From NCBI GenBank assembly GCA_029936295.1, contig JAPYTH010000025.1, positions 1 to 26,076 on the forward strand: a DNA stretch of 26,076 nt, given 5' to 3'. The notes under the pieces are model-generated. The model worked only from the letters and a program-made list of their open reading frames with translations, was not told the origin of the DNA and did not search any database. Below, one piece after another: positions 17,149-25,123 of this stretch. The position numbers were made by a program, and so were the translations under genes. The first letter of the stretch is position 1. The number at the start of each line of letters is the position of its first letter. The DNA comes from TMED109 sp015660425 (GTDB lineage: Bacteria > Pseudomonadota > Alphaproteobacteria > TMED109).

Positions 17149-18102
17149 ATGTATAAAAAAATTAAATTATGTTTTATGGGAAGTCCTCAATTCTCAATTC
17201 CTAGCTTAAAAGCAATTATTGAAGCTGGTCATGAAGTTTCTGTGGTATTTACACAAGCTCCTAAGCCAGCCAATAGAGGAAAAAAAACACAAAAACAGCC
17301 AGTGCATGAATACGCAGAGAGTGTTGGTTTAAAAGTCTTATTTTCTAATAATTTAAACGATAATATTGAATTCTTAAAAACTTTAAATTTAGATATGATT
17401 ATTGTCGTTGCATTTGGATATATTTTGCCAGCGGCTGTAATAAATTTACCTAGATTAGGATGTATTAATTTACATGCATCATTGTTACCTCGTTGGCGAG
17501 GAGCTGCACCTATACAAAGGGCAATTATGTCAGGTGATAGGCAGACAGGAGTGTCAGTTATATTAATGGATGAAGGCCTGGATACTGGAGCAGTTATATC
17601 TTCTTTGGTAGTTAATATTAATCCCAGAAATAATGCAAATGATCTAACTAATGAATTATCTTTAAAAGGTGCAGAATTATTACAAAAAGCAATTTTACAG
17701 TATGCTAATAATTTATTGAAACCTATTCCACAAAGTAAAGAAGGCATTACTTATGCTAATAAAATTTATAAAAACGATGAAATTATAGAATGGAATAAAA
17801 AAGCTTTAGAAATAGTCAATCATATTAAAGCACTAAGCCCTTTTCCTGGGGCTAAATGTCGAATAAAAGATGAAACGATTAAAATTATTGATGCAGAGAT
17901 TATTGAAAATAATGATAAAATAGATAATGGTGTTATAGTAGATGCTTCCTTAATTATAAAATGTGCTCATAATGCAGTAAAAATTAATATTTTACAAAGG
18001 CCAGGTAAGAAAGTAATGCCTACTAAAGAAGTTTTAAATGGTTGGAAAGTTACTAAAGGCTTAAAAGTACAAGCTATAACTTTAAGTAGTATTAGAAATT
18101 AA
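17149..18102 (+). CDS. fmt: Methionyl-tRNA formyltransferase
   Basis: Transfers a formyl group from 10-formyl-tetrahydrofolate to initiator Met-tRNA. The 317 aa have the N-terminal formyltransferase domain (1-205) with catalytic N107, H109 (NLHASLLPRWRG) and D145 (DEGLDTGAV), spaced as in E. coli Fmt. The C-terminal tRNA-binding domain covers about 206-310. It follows def by 7 bases without a visible Shine-Dalgarno sequence. Its 3' end overlaps the convergent ArsC-family gene by 21 bases. truA, often next in other alphaproteobacteria, is not here. Confidence 0.96.
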   Translation: MYKKIKLCFMGSPQFSIPSLKAIIEAGHEVSVVFTQAPKPANRGKKTQKQPVHEYAESVGLKVLFSNNLNDNIEFLKTLNLDMIIVVAFGYILPAAVINLPRLGCINLHASLLPRWRGAAPIQRAIMSGDRQTGVSVILMDEGLDTGAVISSLVVNINPRNNANDLTNELSLKGAELLQKAILQYANNLLKPIPQSKEGITYANKIYKNDEIIEWNKKALEIVNHIKALSPFPGAKCRIKDETIKIIDAEIIENNDKIDNGVIVDASLIIKCAHNAVKINILQRPGKKVMPTKEVLNGWKVTKGLKVQAITLSSIRN

Positions 18103-18429
18103 TTGTCTAACATTTTCAGGGGGTCTTCCTATTATGGCATGATTTTTTGAGACAACTATGGGTCTTTCAAGAAGTATAGGATATTCATTTATCATTTTAA
18201 TTAATGTTTCTTCATTAGCATTTTTTAAATTAAGTGTTTTGTATACTTCTTCATTTCTTCTAATTATTTTATTTGGTGAAGTGTCAAGTAGTTTTAGGAT
18301 ATATTTAATTTCTTCTATAGATAAAGGGTTATTTAAATATAGATGTATTTCGGGTTTAATATTATATTCTAAAATAATATTAAGTGTTGCTCTTGATTTT
18401 GAACATCTAGGATTATGATATATTTTCAT
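18082..18429 (-). CDS. arsC: ArsC-family arsenate reductase-like protein (thioredoxin fold)
   Basis: Glutaredoxin-linked arsenate reductase family (ArsC/YfgD). I choose the ATG at 18429, giving 115 aa, because family members begin MKIYHNPRCSKSR; an upstream ATG at 18480 would add 17 residues that do not fit. The catalytic Cys is C9 in NPRCSKSR. The arsenate-binding arginines are R57, R89 (ERPIVV) and R102 (IGRPPE), and the C9-to-R57 and R89-to-R102 spacings match plasmid R773 ArsC. No arsR or arsenite pump is nearby, so this is likely a housekeeping YfgD-like protein and arsenate may not be its main substrate. Confidence 0.82.
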   Translation of the reverse strand: MKIYHNPRCSKSRATLNIILEYNIKPEIHLYLNNPLSIEEIKYILKLLDTSPNKIIRRNEEVYKTLNLKNANEETLIKMINEYPILLERPIVVSKNHAIIGRPPENVRQLISNTT

Positions 18430-18450
18430 ACTATTACCAATAAAGAATTT

Positions 18451-18480
18451 TTTACATATATAATTTAGTATACTTATCAT
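18451..18480 (+). promoter_or_regulatory. Candidate promoter for the ABC-2 permease gene
   Basis: TTTACA (18451-18456) and TATCAT (18475-18480) each match the sigma-70 consensus at five of six bases, with an 18-base spacer. Transcription would start near 18487, about 17 bases before the ATG at 18504. Prediction by eye. Confidence 0.4.
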
Positions 18481-18503
18481 AATTTAACAGGTTATATATT
18501 TGC

Positions 18504-19334
18504 ATGCAAAAAAATAAAGCTACCTCAAAAAATAAATTTATTTCTGAAAGGTCTAAAGAAGGTATAAATTCAGTTAATTGGATTGGCGTTTATACACTCT
18601 TTAAAAGAGAAGTAATGAGATTTTTAAAAATATATTTACAGACTATTTTGGGTCCTGCGCTCACTACTTTATTATTTTTAATAATTTTTTCAATGGCTTT
18701 AGGTAGGGCTTCAAAATTAGTTCAAGACATACCATTTTTAGAATTTTTAGCACCCGGTTTAATCATAATGGCAATGATTCAAAATGCTTTTGGTAATACT
18801 TCTTCTTCTTTATTAAGTGCGAAAGTAGCTGGCAATATTGCTGATTTGTTATTGCCTCCATTAACAGCTATAGAATTTGCCTCAGCTTTTTTAGCAGGTG
18901 CTATATGTAGAGGATTATTCGTTGGAGCTTCTGTAACTTTATTAGTCCTATTTTTTGTACCTCTTAAAATATATAATCCTTTCACTTTAATATATTTTTC
19001 AATTCTATCATGCTCATTTATGGGTTTATTAGGGTTAATCACAGGAATATGGGCTAGTAAGTTTGATCATGTAGCTGCTATAACAAATTTTATTGTAACG
19101 CCACTTTCATTATTATCTGGAACATTTTACTCTATTACAATTCTTCCAAAGAATTTTTACTTAATTAGTCAATTAAACCCATTTTTTTATATGATAGATG
19201 GTTTTCGTTTTTCAATGATAGGTTATGCTGATTCAAATATTTATTTAGGTGGTATAATTTTATTGGTTTTAAACATATTTTTATATGCAGTAATAATTAT
19301 AATGCTTAAATCTGGATTTAAATTAAAAGCATAA
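18504..19334 (+). CDS. ABC-2 type transporter permease (YadH-like)
   Basis: Inner-membrane subunit of an exporter of unknown substrate; relatives handle drugs or polysaccharide-type cargo. The 276 aa begin with a polar tail of about 25 residues and an amphipathic stretch (YTLFKREVMRFLK). About six hydrophobic segments follow (near 43-66, 76-95, 118-148, 158-180, 185-207 and 245-268). QTILGPALTTLLFL and FLAPGLIIMAMI resemble the YadH/ABC-2 group. No ATPase gene adjoins it: the left neighbour is the ArsC-family gene and the right is argD, 70 bases on. Its partner must be elsewhere in the genome. Confidence 0.88.
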   Translation: MQKNKATSKNKFISERSKEGINSVNWIGVYTLFKREVMRFLKIYLQTILGPALTTLLFLIIFSMALGRASKLVQDIPFLEFLAPGLIIMAMIQNAFGNTSSSLLSAKVAGNIADLLLPPLTAIEFASAFLAGAICRGLFVGASVTLLVLFFVPLKIYNPFTLIYFSILSCSFMGLLGLITGIWASKFDHVAAITNFIVTPLSLLSGTFYSITILPKNFYLISQLNPFFYMIDGFRFSMIGYADSNIYLGGIILLVLNIFLYAVIIIMLKSGFKLKA

Positions 19335-19394
19335 ATAATAAATATTCATAGCTTTTATAGGTTTTTTCTGATACACTTTTAGACTTTTTACATG

Positions 19395-19400
19395 AAGGAA
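19395..19400 (+). promoter_or_regulatory. Ribosome binding site of argD
   Basis: AAGGAA lies 4 bases before the ATG at 19405 and supports that start over the internal ATG four codons later. Confidence 0.6.
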
Positions 19401-19404
19401 ATAA

Positions 19405-20577
19405 ATGTTTAATATAATGTCTACATATGGCCGTATAGATCTTTCTTTTGAGAGAGGTGAGGGCCCATGGCTTTTTAGTGTAGAGGGTAAAAAATACTTA
19501 GATTTTGCTACAGGTATAGCTGTAAATACTTTAGGACATTCAAATAATGAGTTGATTAATACTCTAATAGAGCAGTCTAAAAAAGTATGGCATACGTCTA
19601 ATTTATATAAAATAAAGCCTCAAAGTGATTTAGCAGAATTAATATGCAAAAATTCTTTTGGAGAAAGTGTATTTTTTTGTAATTCTGGAGCTGAATCTAT
19701 AGAAGGGACTATTAAATTATGTAGACGTTATCATTATAATAATGGAAATAAGAATAAAACAGATATATTAGTTTGTAGTAGTGCATTTCATGGAAGAACA
19801 TTGGGAACATTAGCAGCAGGTGATAATGAAAACCATAAAGAAGGCTTTGGTGTAAATACATCTGGTTTTATAAGAGTGCCTTTTGGAGATATTGAAGAAA
19901 TTGCAAAATTTATTAATAAAAATACTGCAGCTATTTTAGTAGAGCCTATTCAAGGTGAAGCCGGAATCAATATAGCACCTGAGGGCTTTTTAAAAAATTT
20001 AAGGAATTTGTGTTCAGAAAATGAAATATTATTAGCGTTAGATGAAGTTCAAACTGGTATAGGGAGAACAGGAAAACTATTTGCCTATCAGTGGGAAGAA
20101 ATAACCCCTGATGTTATGGCAATTGCTAAAGGTTTAGGAGGAGGTTTTCCGATAGGTGCAGTTGTGGCAACAAATAAGGCGGCAGCTGGGATGACTCCAG
20201 GCACACATGGGTCTACTTTTGGAGGAAACTTTTTAGCCACTAGTGTAGCGAAATCAGTGATTACCCAAGTAATAGAAAATAATATTTTAGAGAATGTGAT
20301 TAATATTGGTAATAATTTATTAAAAACAATTGATTTGCTATCAACTCAATATCCTAAATTGATTAAAGGTGTTCGAGGAAAAGGTTTGATGATAGGAATT
20401 ATATGCAATATGAATAATGCAGATTTATGTTCTAATTTAAGAAATGAAGGCTTATTAAGTGTGCCAGCTGCAAATAATATTTTGCGCTTATTACCTCCTC
20501 TTAATATTACTACAGAGCATGCTGACGCATGTATAAACATATTAAAGCATACTCTAGAAAAATTAGAGGTTAACTAA
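19405..20577 (+). CDS. argD: Acetylornithine aminotransferase
   Basis: PLP enzyme that makes N-acetylornithine in arginine synthesis; many members also act on succinyl-diaminopimelate in lysine synthesis. The 390 aa show FFCNSGAESIEG (90-101, phosphate binding), SSAFHGRTLG (125-134), LDEVQTGIGRTG (212-223, D213 contacting the pyridine N) and the PLP lysine K242 in AKGLGGGFPIGA. THGSTFGGNFLA (268-279) is also typical. It has a good ribosome site and is followed by argF one base after its stop, so the pair forms an operon. An ornithine or GABA aminotransferase is less likely given argF next door. Confidence 0.95.
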   Translation: MFNIMSTYGRIDLSFERGEGPWLFSVEGKKYLDFATGIAVNTLGHSNNELINTLIEQSKKVWHTSNLYKIKPQSDLAELICKNSFGESVFFCNSGAESIEGTIKLCRRYHYNNGNKNKTDILVCSSAFHGRTLGTLAAGDNENHKEGFGVNTSGFIRVPFGDIEEIAKFINKNTAAILVEPIQGEAGINIAPEGFLKNLRNLCSENEILLALDEVQTGIGRTGKLFAYQWEEITPDVMAIAKGLGGGFPIGAVVATNKAAAGMTPGTHGSTFGGNFLATSVAKSVITQVIENNILENVINIGNNLLKTIDLLSTQYPKLIKGVRGKGLMIGIICNMNNADLCSNLRNEGLLSVPAANNILRLLPPLNITTEHADACINILKHTLEKLEVN

Positions 20578-20578
20578 T

Positions 20579-21493
20579 ATGAGAAATCTTATTGATATTA
20601 ATATTTTAGCTAATGGGATACCCAGAAAGCTTATAGAAACAGCTAAATCCTATAAAAGTAAAGGTAGGGGGCTAGTTGAAGGAGCACCGTTATTAGGAAG
20701 AACTTTGGCAATGATTTTTGAAAAACCTTCTACGAGAACTCGTATCTCTTTTGAAGTTGCTATGACTGAGCTTGGTGGTTCAGCTATTTATCTAGATTCA
20801 AAGTCTATGCAGATGGGGAGAGGGGAAACTATTGCAGATACAGCAAAAGTTTTAGGAAGATATTTAGATGGCATAATGATTAGGGCGTCCAAACATGAAA
20901 CTTTATTACAAATGGCAGAACATTCTAATATTCCAGTGATAAATGGTTTAACTAATTTAAGTCATCCTTGTCAGACTTTTGCAGATATAATGACATTTGA
21001 GGAAAAATTAGGAGATATAGAAAATAAAACAATTACATGGGTTGGTGATGGAAATAATGTGGCTAACTCTTGGATTCATGCAGCAAAAGTTTTTAATTTT
21101 AAAATAAGACTGGCCTGTCCTAAAGAAAGAATACCCCAAGCTGATATCATAAAATGGGCTAGGGATAATAATACTGACATAGAAATTACTGATGATCCAA
21201 TCACAGCGTCTAAAAATGCAGATGCAATATTGACAGATACGTGGATATCCATGGGAGACGAAGATATATATAATCCAGAAAGAATTTTTAATAAATTTCA
21301 AGTAAAAGAAGAATTATTTAAAGTGGCTAGAGAACATGCAATATTTATGCATTGTTTGCCAGCACATAGAGGACAGGAAGTGACAAAAGAAATTATTGAT
21401 GGACCTAGGTCTGTTGTGTGGGATGAAGCGGAAAATAGACTACATATTCAAAAGGCAATTCTTTCATGGGCTATTGCAGATAAGTTAATTTAG
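20579..21493 (+). CDS. argF: Ornithine carbamoyltransferase
   Basis: Makes citrulline from ornithine and carbamoyl phosphate. The 304 aa carry the carbamoyl-phosphate loop STRTR (51-55) in FEKPSTRTRISFE, HPCQ (129-132), the ornithine-loop DTWISMG (220-226) and HCLPAHRG (258-265). All catalytic residues are present and the length is normal. It begins one base after the argD stop, with AGAGGT about 10 bases before the ATG. With argD this gives two adjacent steps of arginine synthesis, which argues against an obligate intracellular lifestyle such as Rickettsia. Confidence 0.97.
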   Translation: MRNLIDINILANGIPRKLIETAKSYKSKGRGLVEGAPLLGRTLAMIFEKPSTRTRISFEVAMTELGGSAIYLDSKSMQMGRGETIADTAKVLGRYLDGIMIRASKHETLLQMAEHSNIPVINGLTNLSHPCQTFADIMTFEEKLGDIENKTITWVGDGNNVANSWIHAAKVFNFKIRLACPKERIPQADIIKWARDNNTDIEITDDPITASKNADAILTDTWISMGDEDIYNPERIFNKFQVKEELFKVAREHAIFMHCLPAHRGQEVTKEIIDGPRSVVWDEAENRLHIQKAILSWAIADKLI

Positions 21494-21508
21494 CAATATT
21501 ATAAATAT

Positions 21509-22102
21509 ATGAATTTTAAAAAATATATTATTATATTATTTTCTGTGGTTTTTTTGAGTGGGTGTGCTAGTCAAGAGAACTATTTAATTAAAAATATAAA
21601 TTTTGATAATTACAAATCTATTAATGTAGATGCTTCAAATCTAATAATTGATTATTTATATACTAGTAATATAGCTTATCCTTTTATTGACCATTTAGTT
21701 AAACAGAACTTAATATCTTTAATAAACGAATGGGCATTAGCTAGGTTAAAACCAGTTAAAGTTAATAATACTGGGAACTTAAAAGTGATTGTTAATAATG
21801 CTAGCATTAAAGCCTTTCTTATTAACCAAAATGCGAAAATTGAAGAGATTTTTGTATCTAATGCAGCAATTAAGATTGAAATGAATTTAGATATAACTAT
21901 TGATTTGTTAGATGAAAATGCTAATAGGATTTCTTATGTAGATATAAAAGTTTTTAAAAGTCAGGAGTTAGGAGATAATATTTCTTTACTAGAAAAAGAT
22001 TATCTTATTCAGGAAATGTCCAGGTCTTTGATAAAAGATTTTGATAGCTTGGCAATAAATAAGCTAAAAGAAATTTTTTATAAAAGTCTATTACCTAATT
22101 AG
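21509..22102 (+). CDS. Predicted lipoprotein of unknown function
   Basis: I do not recognise a characterised family. The 197 aa begin with a lipoprotein signal (charged MNFKK, hydrophobic 6-16, lipobox LSGC) and lipidation is expected at C19. The mature part is mixed alpha/beta. It has a Trp/Arg stretch INEWALARLKPV near 92-103, then alternating strands (LKVIVNNASIKAFLI and IKIEMNLDITIDLL), then a helical tail. The pattern vaguely recalls hypothetical lipoproteins of other alphaproteobacteria, which is memory only. It starts 15 bases after argF without a Shine-Dalgarno sequence, and its 3' end overlaps the convergent lysS by 8 bases. S20 follows C19 directly rather than Asp, so outer-membrane sorting is likely. 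Confidence 0.75.
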   Translation: MNFKKYIIILFSVVFLSGCASQENYLIKNINFDNYKSINVDASNLIIDYLYTSNIAYPFIDHLVKQNLISLINEWALARLKPVKVNNTGNLKVIVNNASIKAFLINQNAKIEEIFVSNAAIKIEMNLDITIDLLDENANRISYVDIKVFKSQELGDNISLLEKDYLIQEMSRSLIKDFDSLAINKLKEIFYKSLLPN

Positions 22103-23675
22103 CTAATTCTCCTTTTATTGCTTTATTAATTAATTTCGTTGTTTCCTTACATCCGTAAATAACAATAAAAGAACCCATTCTTGGTCCTTGTTTTTGTCCT
22201 AAGAGTATTTCATATAGAGCAGAAAACCAGTCTTTTAATTCTGAATAGTTATGTTCTTTACCTGCTTCATAAACTTCACTTTGAATTTTTTCAGGATCAT
22301 TAATATTTTTAATTTTAGATAGCCGTTGCTTTAAATTAGTTAGAGCAGCTATTTCTTGTTCATTGGGTTTCTTATATTTTTTATTTGGAGCGATAAAGTC
22401 TTTATAGTATTGAAGCGCCTTATCTATTAAATTGCTCATTAATGGATCAGATTTATCATTATTATTAGTGTATTTTAATACAAAACCCCATAAAATATCT
22501 GAGTTAGCCGCATTACAAACTGAAGCTAAGTTTAATAACATAGAATAACTAATTTCTTGATTTGTTGCAGGAATGTTTCCATTATGAATATGCCAGACTG
22601 GATTTTTTATTTTATTTTCAAGATTTTGTTCTTTTGCACTGGATAAATATCTTGAGTATTCATCAACTAGCTTTGGAATTGTACCAAAATGCAATCTTTT
22701 TGCGCGTTTTGGATTTTGATACATATAGAGTGAAAGACTTTCTTTAGTGCCGTATGCTAACCATTCTTCAATAGATAAACCATTACCTCTAGACTTAGAA
22801 ATTTTTTCTCCATTTTGATCTAAAAAGAGCTCATAAACCATATTAATAGGTGGCTTAGCACCAATTATTCGAACAATATTTTTGGAAAGTTCAAATGTAG
22901 GAGTTAGGTCCTTACCATTCATTTCGTAATTAACATCTAGTGCTGCCCACCGCATAGCCCAATCTGCTTTCCATTGTAATTTGCATTTTCCTTTTGTTAC
23001 TTCAGTAGTAATTTTATTTCCATTTTCATTCGTGTATTCAATTGTGTTGTTGTCTATATTAATTTTATTAATGGGCACTTGTAATACCTTTCCTGTTTCT
23101 TCACAAATAGGTAAAAAAGGACTGTACGTTGCCTGTCTATCTTTTCCTAAAGTAGGCAACATAACATTCATTATTTTTTCATAGTTATTTAAAATACTAA
23201 TTAAAGTATTGTCAAAATCACCATTTATATAGCATGTTGTAGAAGATTTAAATTCATATTCAAATTGAAATTGGTTTAAAAAAGATTTTAGTCTTTCATT
23301 ATTATGTTCTCCAAAGCTATTATATTTTTCAAATGGATCAGGTACGGCAGTTAAAGGCTTATCTATATGAAGTGCTAACATTTCTTGATTTGGAACATTA
23401 TCAGGAACTTTTCTAAGTCCATCCATGTCATCTGAGAATGCGATTAGTTTTGTAGGTATATCAGATATTACGCTGAAAGCATTTTTAACTAAGATTGTTC
23501 TTGCTACCTCTCCAAATGTACCTATGTGAGGTAAGCCAGATGGCCCATAACCAGTTTCAAATAAAACATATCCTTTTTCTGGTGTTTTACCATTGAGGCT
23601 TTTTAAAAGTCTAAGTGCCTCTTGAAAGGGCCAGGCGTTAGATTCTTCTGCAATAGCTTTAAGGTTTGTGTCCAT
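22095..23675 (-). CDS. lysS: Lysyl-tRNA synthetase, class I (LysK type)
   Basis: Charges tRNA-Lys using the Rossmann-fold class I enzyme, as in archaea and most alphaproteobacteria, instead of the class II enzyme of most bacteria. The 526 aa have the HIGH motif as HIGT (50-53, in SGLPHIGTFGEVART) and the KMSKS motif as KISKS (291-295). A catalytic domain covers about 1-310 and a helical anticodon-binding domain follows. GAAAAGAT lies upstream of the ATG. The gene is convergent with the lipoprotein gene and divergent from the hydroxylase gene across 94 AT-rich bases. No tRNA-Lys gene is nearby. Confidence 0.95.
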   Translation of the reverse strand: MDTNLKAIAEESNAWPFQEALRLLKSLNGKTPEKGYVLFETGYGPSGLPHIGTFGEVARTILVKNAFSVISDIPTKLIAFSDDMDGLRKVPDNVPNQEMLALHIDKPLTAVPDPFEKYNSFGEHNNERLKSFLNQFQFEYEFKSSTTCYINGDFDNTLISILNNYEKIMNVMLPTLGKDRQATYSPFLPICEETGKVLQVPINKINIDNNTIEYTNENGNKITTEVTKGKCKLQWKADWAMRWAALDVNYEMNGKDLTPTFELSKNIVRIIGAKPPINMVYELFLDQNGEKISKSRGNGLSIEEWLAYGTKESLSLYMYQNPKRAKRLHFGTIPKLVDEYSRYLSSAKEQNLENKIKNPVWHIHNGNIPATNQEISYSMLLNLASVCNAANSDILWGFVLKYTNNNDKSDPLMSNLIDKALQYYKDFIAPNKKYKKPNEQEIAALTNLKQRLSKIKNINDPEKIQSEVYEAGKEHNYSELKDWFSALYEILLGQKQGPRMGSFIVIYGCKETTKLINKAIKGELAN

Positions 23676-23769
23676 TTTATAATCTTTTCTATATATTTTA
23701 ATATATACAATATATTTAAATTATTTTACTTAAAATAAAAAGGCCTTATATTTTTATAAAGGGAAAAAA

Positions 23770-24570
23770 ATGGATTATATTATAAATAATGAGTCTATAT
23801 TAAGATTAAGTGCTTTTTTTTTCTTTTTATTATTTATATTTATTATAGAATCAATTTTTCCTATTTACAGAAGAAGTATTAAAACTTATAAAAGATGGTT
23901 AATTAACTTTACTTTTGCATTTTTAAATACACTAGCACTAAGGTTTTTATTCCCAGTCTTAGCAGTAAGTTTCGCAGGTATTTGTAGTCAATATAATATA
24001 GGGTTTTTAAATTATTTTAATATTCCTATTTGGATAGCTCTGATTTTAGCGTTTTTATTATTAGATTTAGGAATTTGGCTCCAACACTTACTATTCCACC
24101 ATATTAGTTTTTTATGGAGATTTCATAAAATTCATCATAGTGATGAAGAAGTAGATTTTACTACAGGTGTTAGGTTTCATCCCTTAGAAATAATTATTTC
24201 AATGATTTATAAATTAATATTAATAGCCGTTATTGGTCCTCCAGTAGCTTTAGTAATTATATTTGAGATTGTATTAAATGCATCTTCTATATTTAATCAT
24301 GGAAATATTAAAATTTCAAAAAGTTTTGATATTGCTCTTCGTAAATTAATAGTTACTCCTAATATGCATAGAATTCACCACTCCGAAGAAGAAAAGGAAA
24401 CAAATTCTAATTATGGTTTCAATTTATCTGTTTGGGATAAATTGTTTGGTACTTATAATAAGAGGTCTAAGAAAAGAGACAATATAATTATTGGGTTAAA
24501 AGAACTTAATAATAAGAATAAAAGCTTATTTTTTTTAATATTTAGCCCATTCAAAATAAGTAAAGACTAA
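23770..24570 (+). CDS. Sterol desaturase / fatty acid hydroxylase superfamily membrane protein
   Basis: Di-iron oxygenase-type membrane enzyme acting on an unknown lipid. The 266 aa have hydrophobic segments at about 11-31, 44-72, 84-104 and 141-170, with histidine boxes facing the cytosol. The boxes are H106, H110 and H111 (QHLLFHH), H119, H122 and H123 (FHKIHH), H137 (RFHP), H177 (NHGN) and H200, H203 and H204 (MHRIHH). All boxes are intact. Bacterial relatives hydroxylate fatty acids, carotenoids or hopanoid-like lipids; the substrate here cannot be told. AAAGGG lies 6 bases before the ATG, within a small hairpin. The stop codon abuts that of yciB. Confidence 0.88.
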   Translation: MDYIINNESILRLSAFFFFLLFIFIIESIFPIYRRSIKTYKRWLINFTFAFLNTLALRFLFPVLAVSFAGICSQYNIGFLNYFNIPIWIALILAFLLLDLGIWLQHLLFHHISFLWRFHKIHHSDEEVDFTTGVRFHPLEIIISMIYKLILIAVIGPPVALVIIFEIVLNASSIFNHGNIKISKSFDIALRKLIVTPNMHRIHHSEEEKETNSNYGFNLSVWDKLFGTYNKRSKKRDNIIIGLKELNNKNKSLFFLIFSPFKISKD

Positions 24571-25113
24571 TTATTTTTTAATAGTTTCTTTTAAAACTAG
24601 AGGCATTTGAGCAAGAGTCCATACGATTGTTAAAGGCATTATTCCAAATAGTTTAAAAGCTACCCATGTATCTGTAGAATAATTTCTCCACATTATTTCA
24701 TTCAATATAGCTAAAAAAATAAAGAAAAATGACCAACGTATATTTAAAACCTTCCAGCCTCGTTCACTTAAATTAAAGGCTTTATCAAATATAATTTTTA
24801 AAACATTAATTTGAAAAAAAGTTCTAGAAATAATTAATCCAGAAGCAAATACTAAGTTTACAATAGTTGGTTTAATTTTAATAAAAGTTTCATCTTGAAA
24901 GAAAAGTGTTAAAGAGCCAAAGAATACTACAAATACAGCTATAATGATTGGCATAATTGGTAATTTTCCTTCTATTTTCCATGAAATGGGAATAGCTACA
25001 GCTGTTGCAGCCATAAATGCGGCAGTTGCATAGAATATTCCAAATTTAGCATTTCCTATAAAAAATACTGCTAATGGTCCTACTTCAGTTATTAATTTTA
25101 TTATAGGCTTCAT
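24571..25113 (-). CDS. yciB: Inner membrane septation protein YciB/IspZ family
   Basis: Multi-span inner-membrane protein linked to cell envelope integrity and septation in enterics. I start at the ATG at 25113 (180 aa) because AGGAG sits 5 bases before it. An in-frame GTG at 25119 would overlap that site. The family start KPIIKLITEVGPLAVFFIGN is clear. About five membrane spans are visible (near 11-31, 33-45, 52-72, 80-100 and 125-175), as is the conserved NLSERGWKVLNIRW. It lies 8 bases after ftsY, an adjacency I recall in other alphaproteobacteria. Its end abuts the convergent hydroxylase gene. Confidence 0.9.
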   Translation of the reverse strand: MKPIIKLITEVGPLAVFFIGNAKFGIFYATAAFMAATAVAIPISWKIEGKLPIMPIIIAVFVVFFGSLTLFFQDETFIKIKPTIVNLVFASGLIISRTFFQINVLKIIFDKAFNLSERGWKVLNIRWSFFFIFLAILNEIMWRNYSTDTWVAFKLFGIMPLTIVWTLAQMPLVLKETIKK

Positions 25114-25118
25114 TTTCA

Positions 25119-25123
25119 CTCCT
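25119..25123 (-). promoter_or_regulatory. Ribosome binding site of yciB
   Basis: AGGAG on the minus strand, 5 bases before the ATG at 25113. It decides the yciB start against the upstream GTG. Confidence 0.65.

Noticed and set aside
17229..17747. Open frame of 172 codons on the minus strand inside fmt
   Set aside because: It is fully antisense to a confidently identified fmt and has no recognisable domain. Its composition mirrors the coding strand.
18158..18418. Open frame of 86 codons on the + strand across the ArsC-family gene
   Set aside because: It is antisense to a gene with complete catalytic motifs, and the apparent hydrophobic protein is what complementing this coding sequence would give.
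19325..19364. AAAAGC...GCTTTT hairpin followed by T-rich sequence after the ABC-2 permease, as a terminator
   Set aside because: The stem has only six pairs with a 20-base loop, and ATAGG interrupts before the T run. Too weak to call.
21008..21301. Open frame of 97 codons on the minus strand inside argF
   Set aside because: It is a shadow of argF, with no family features.
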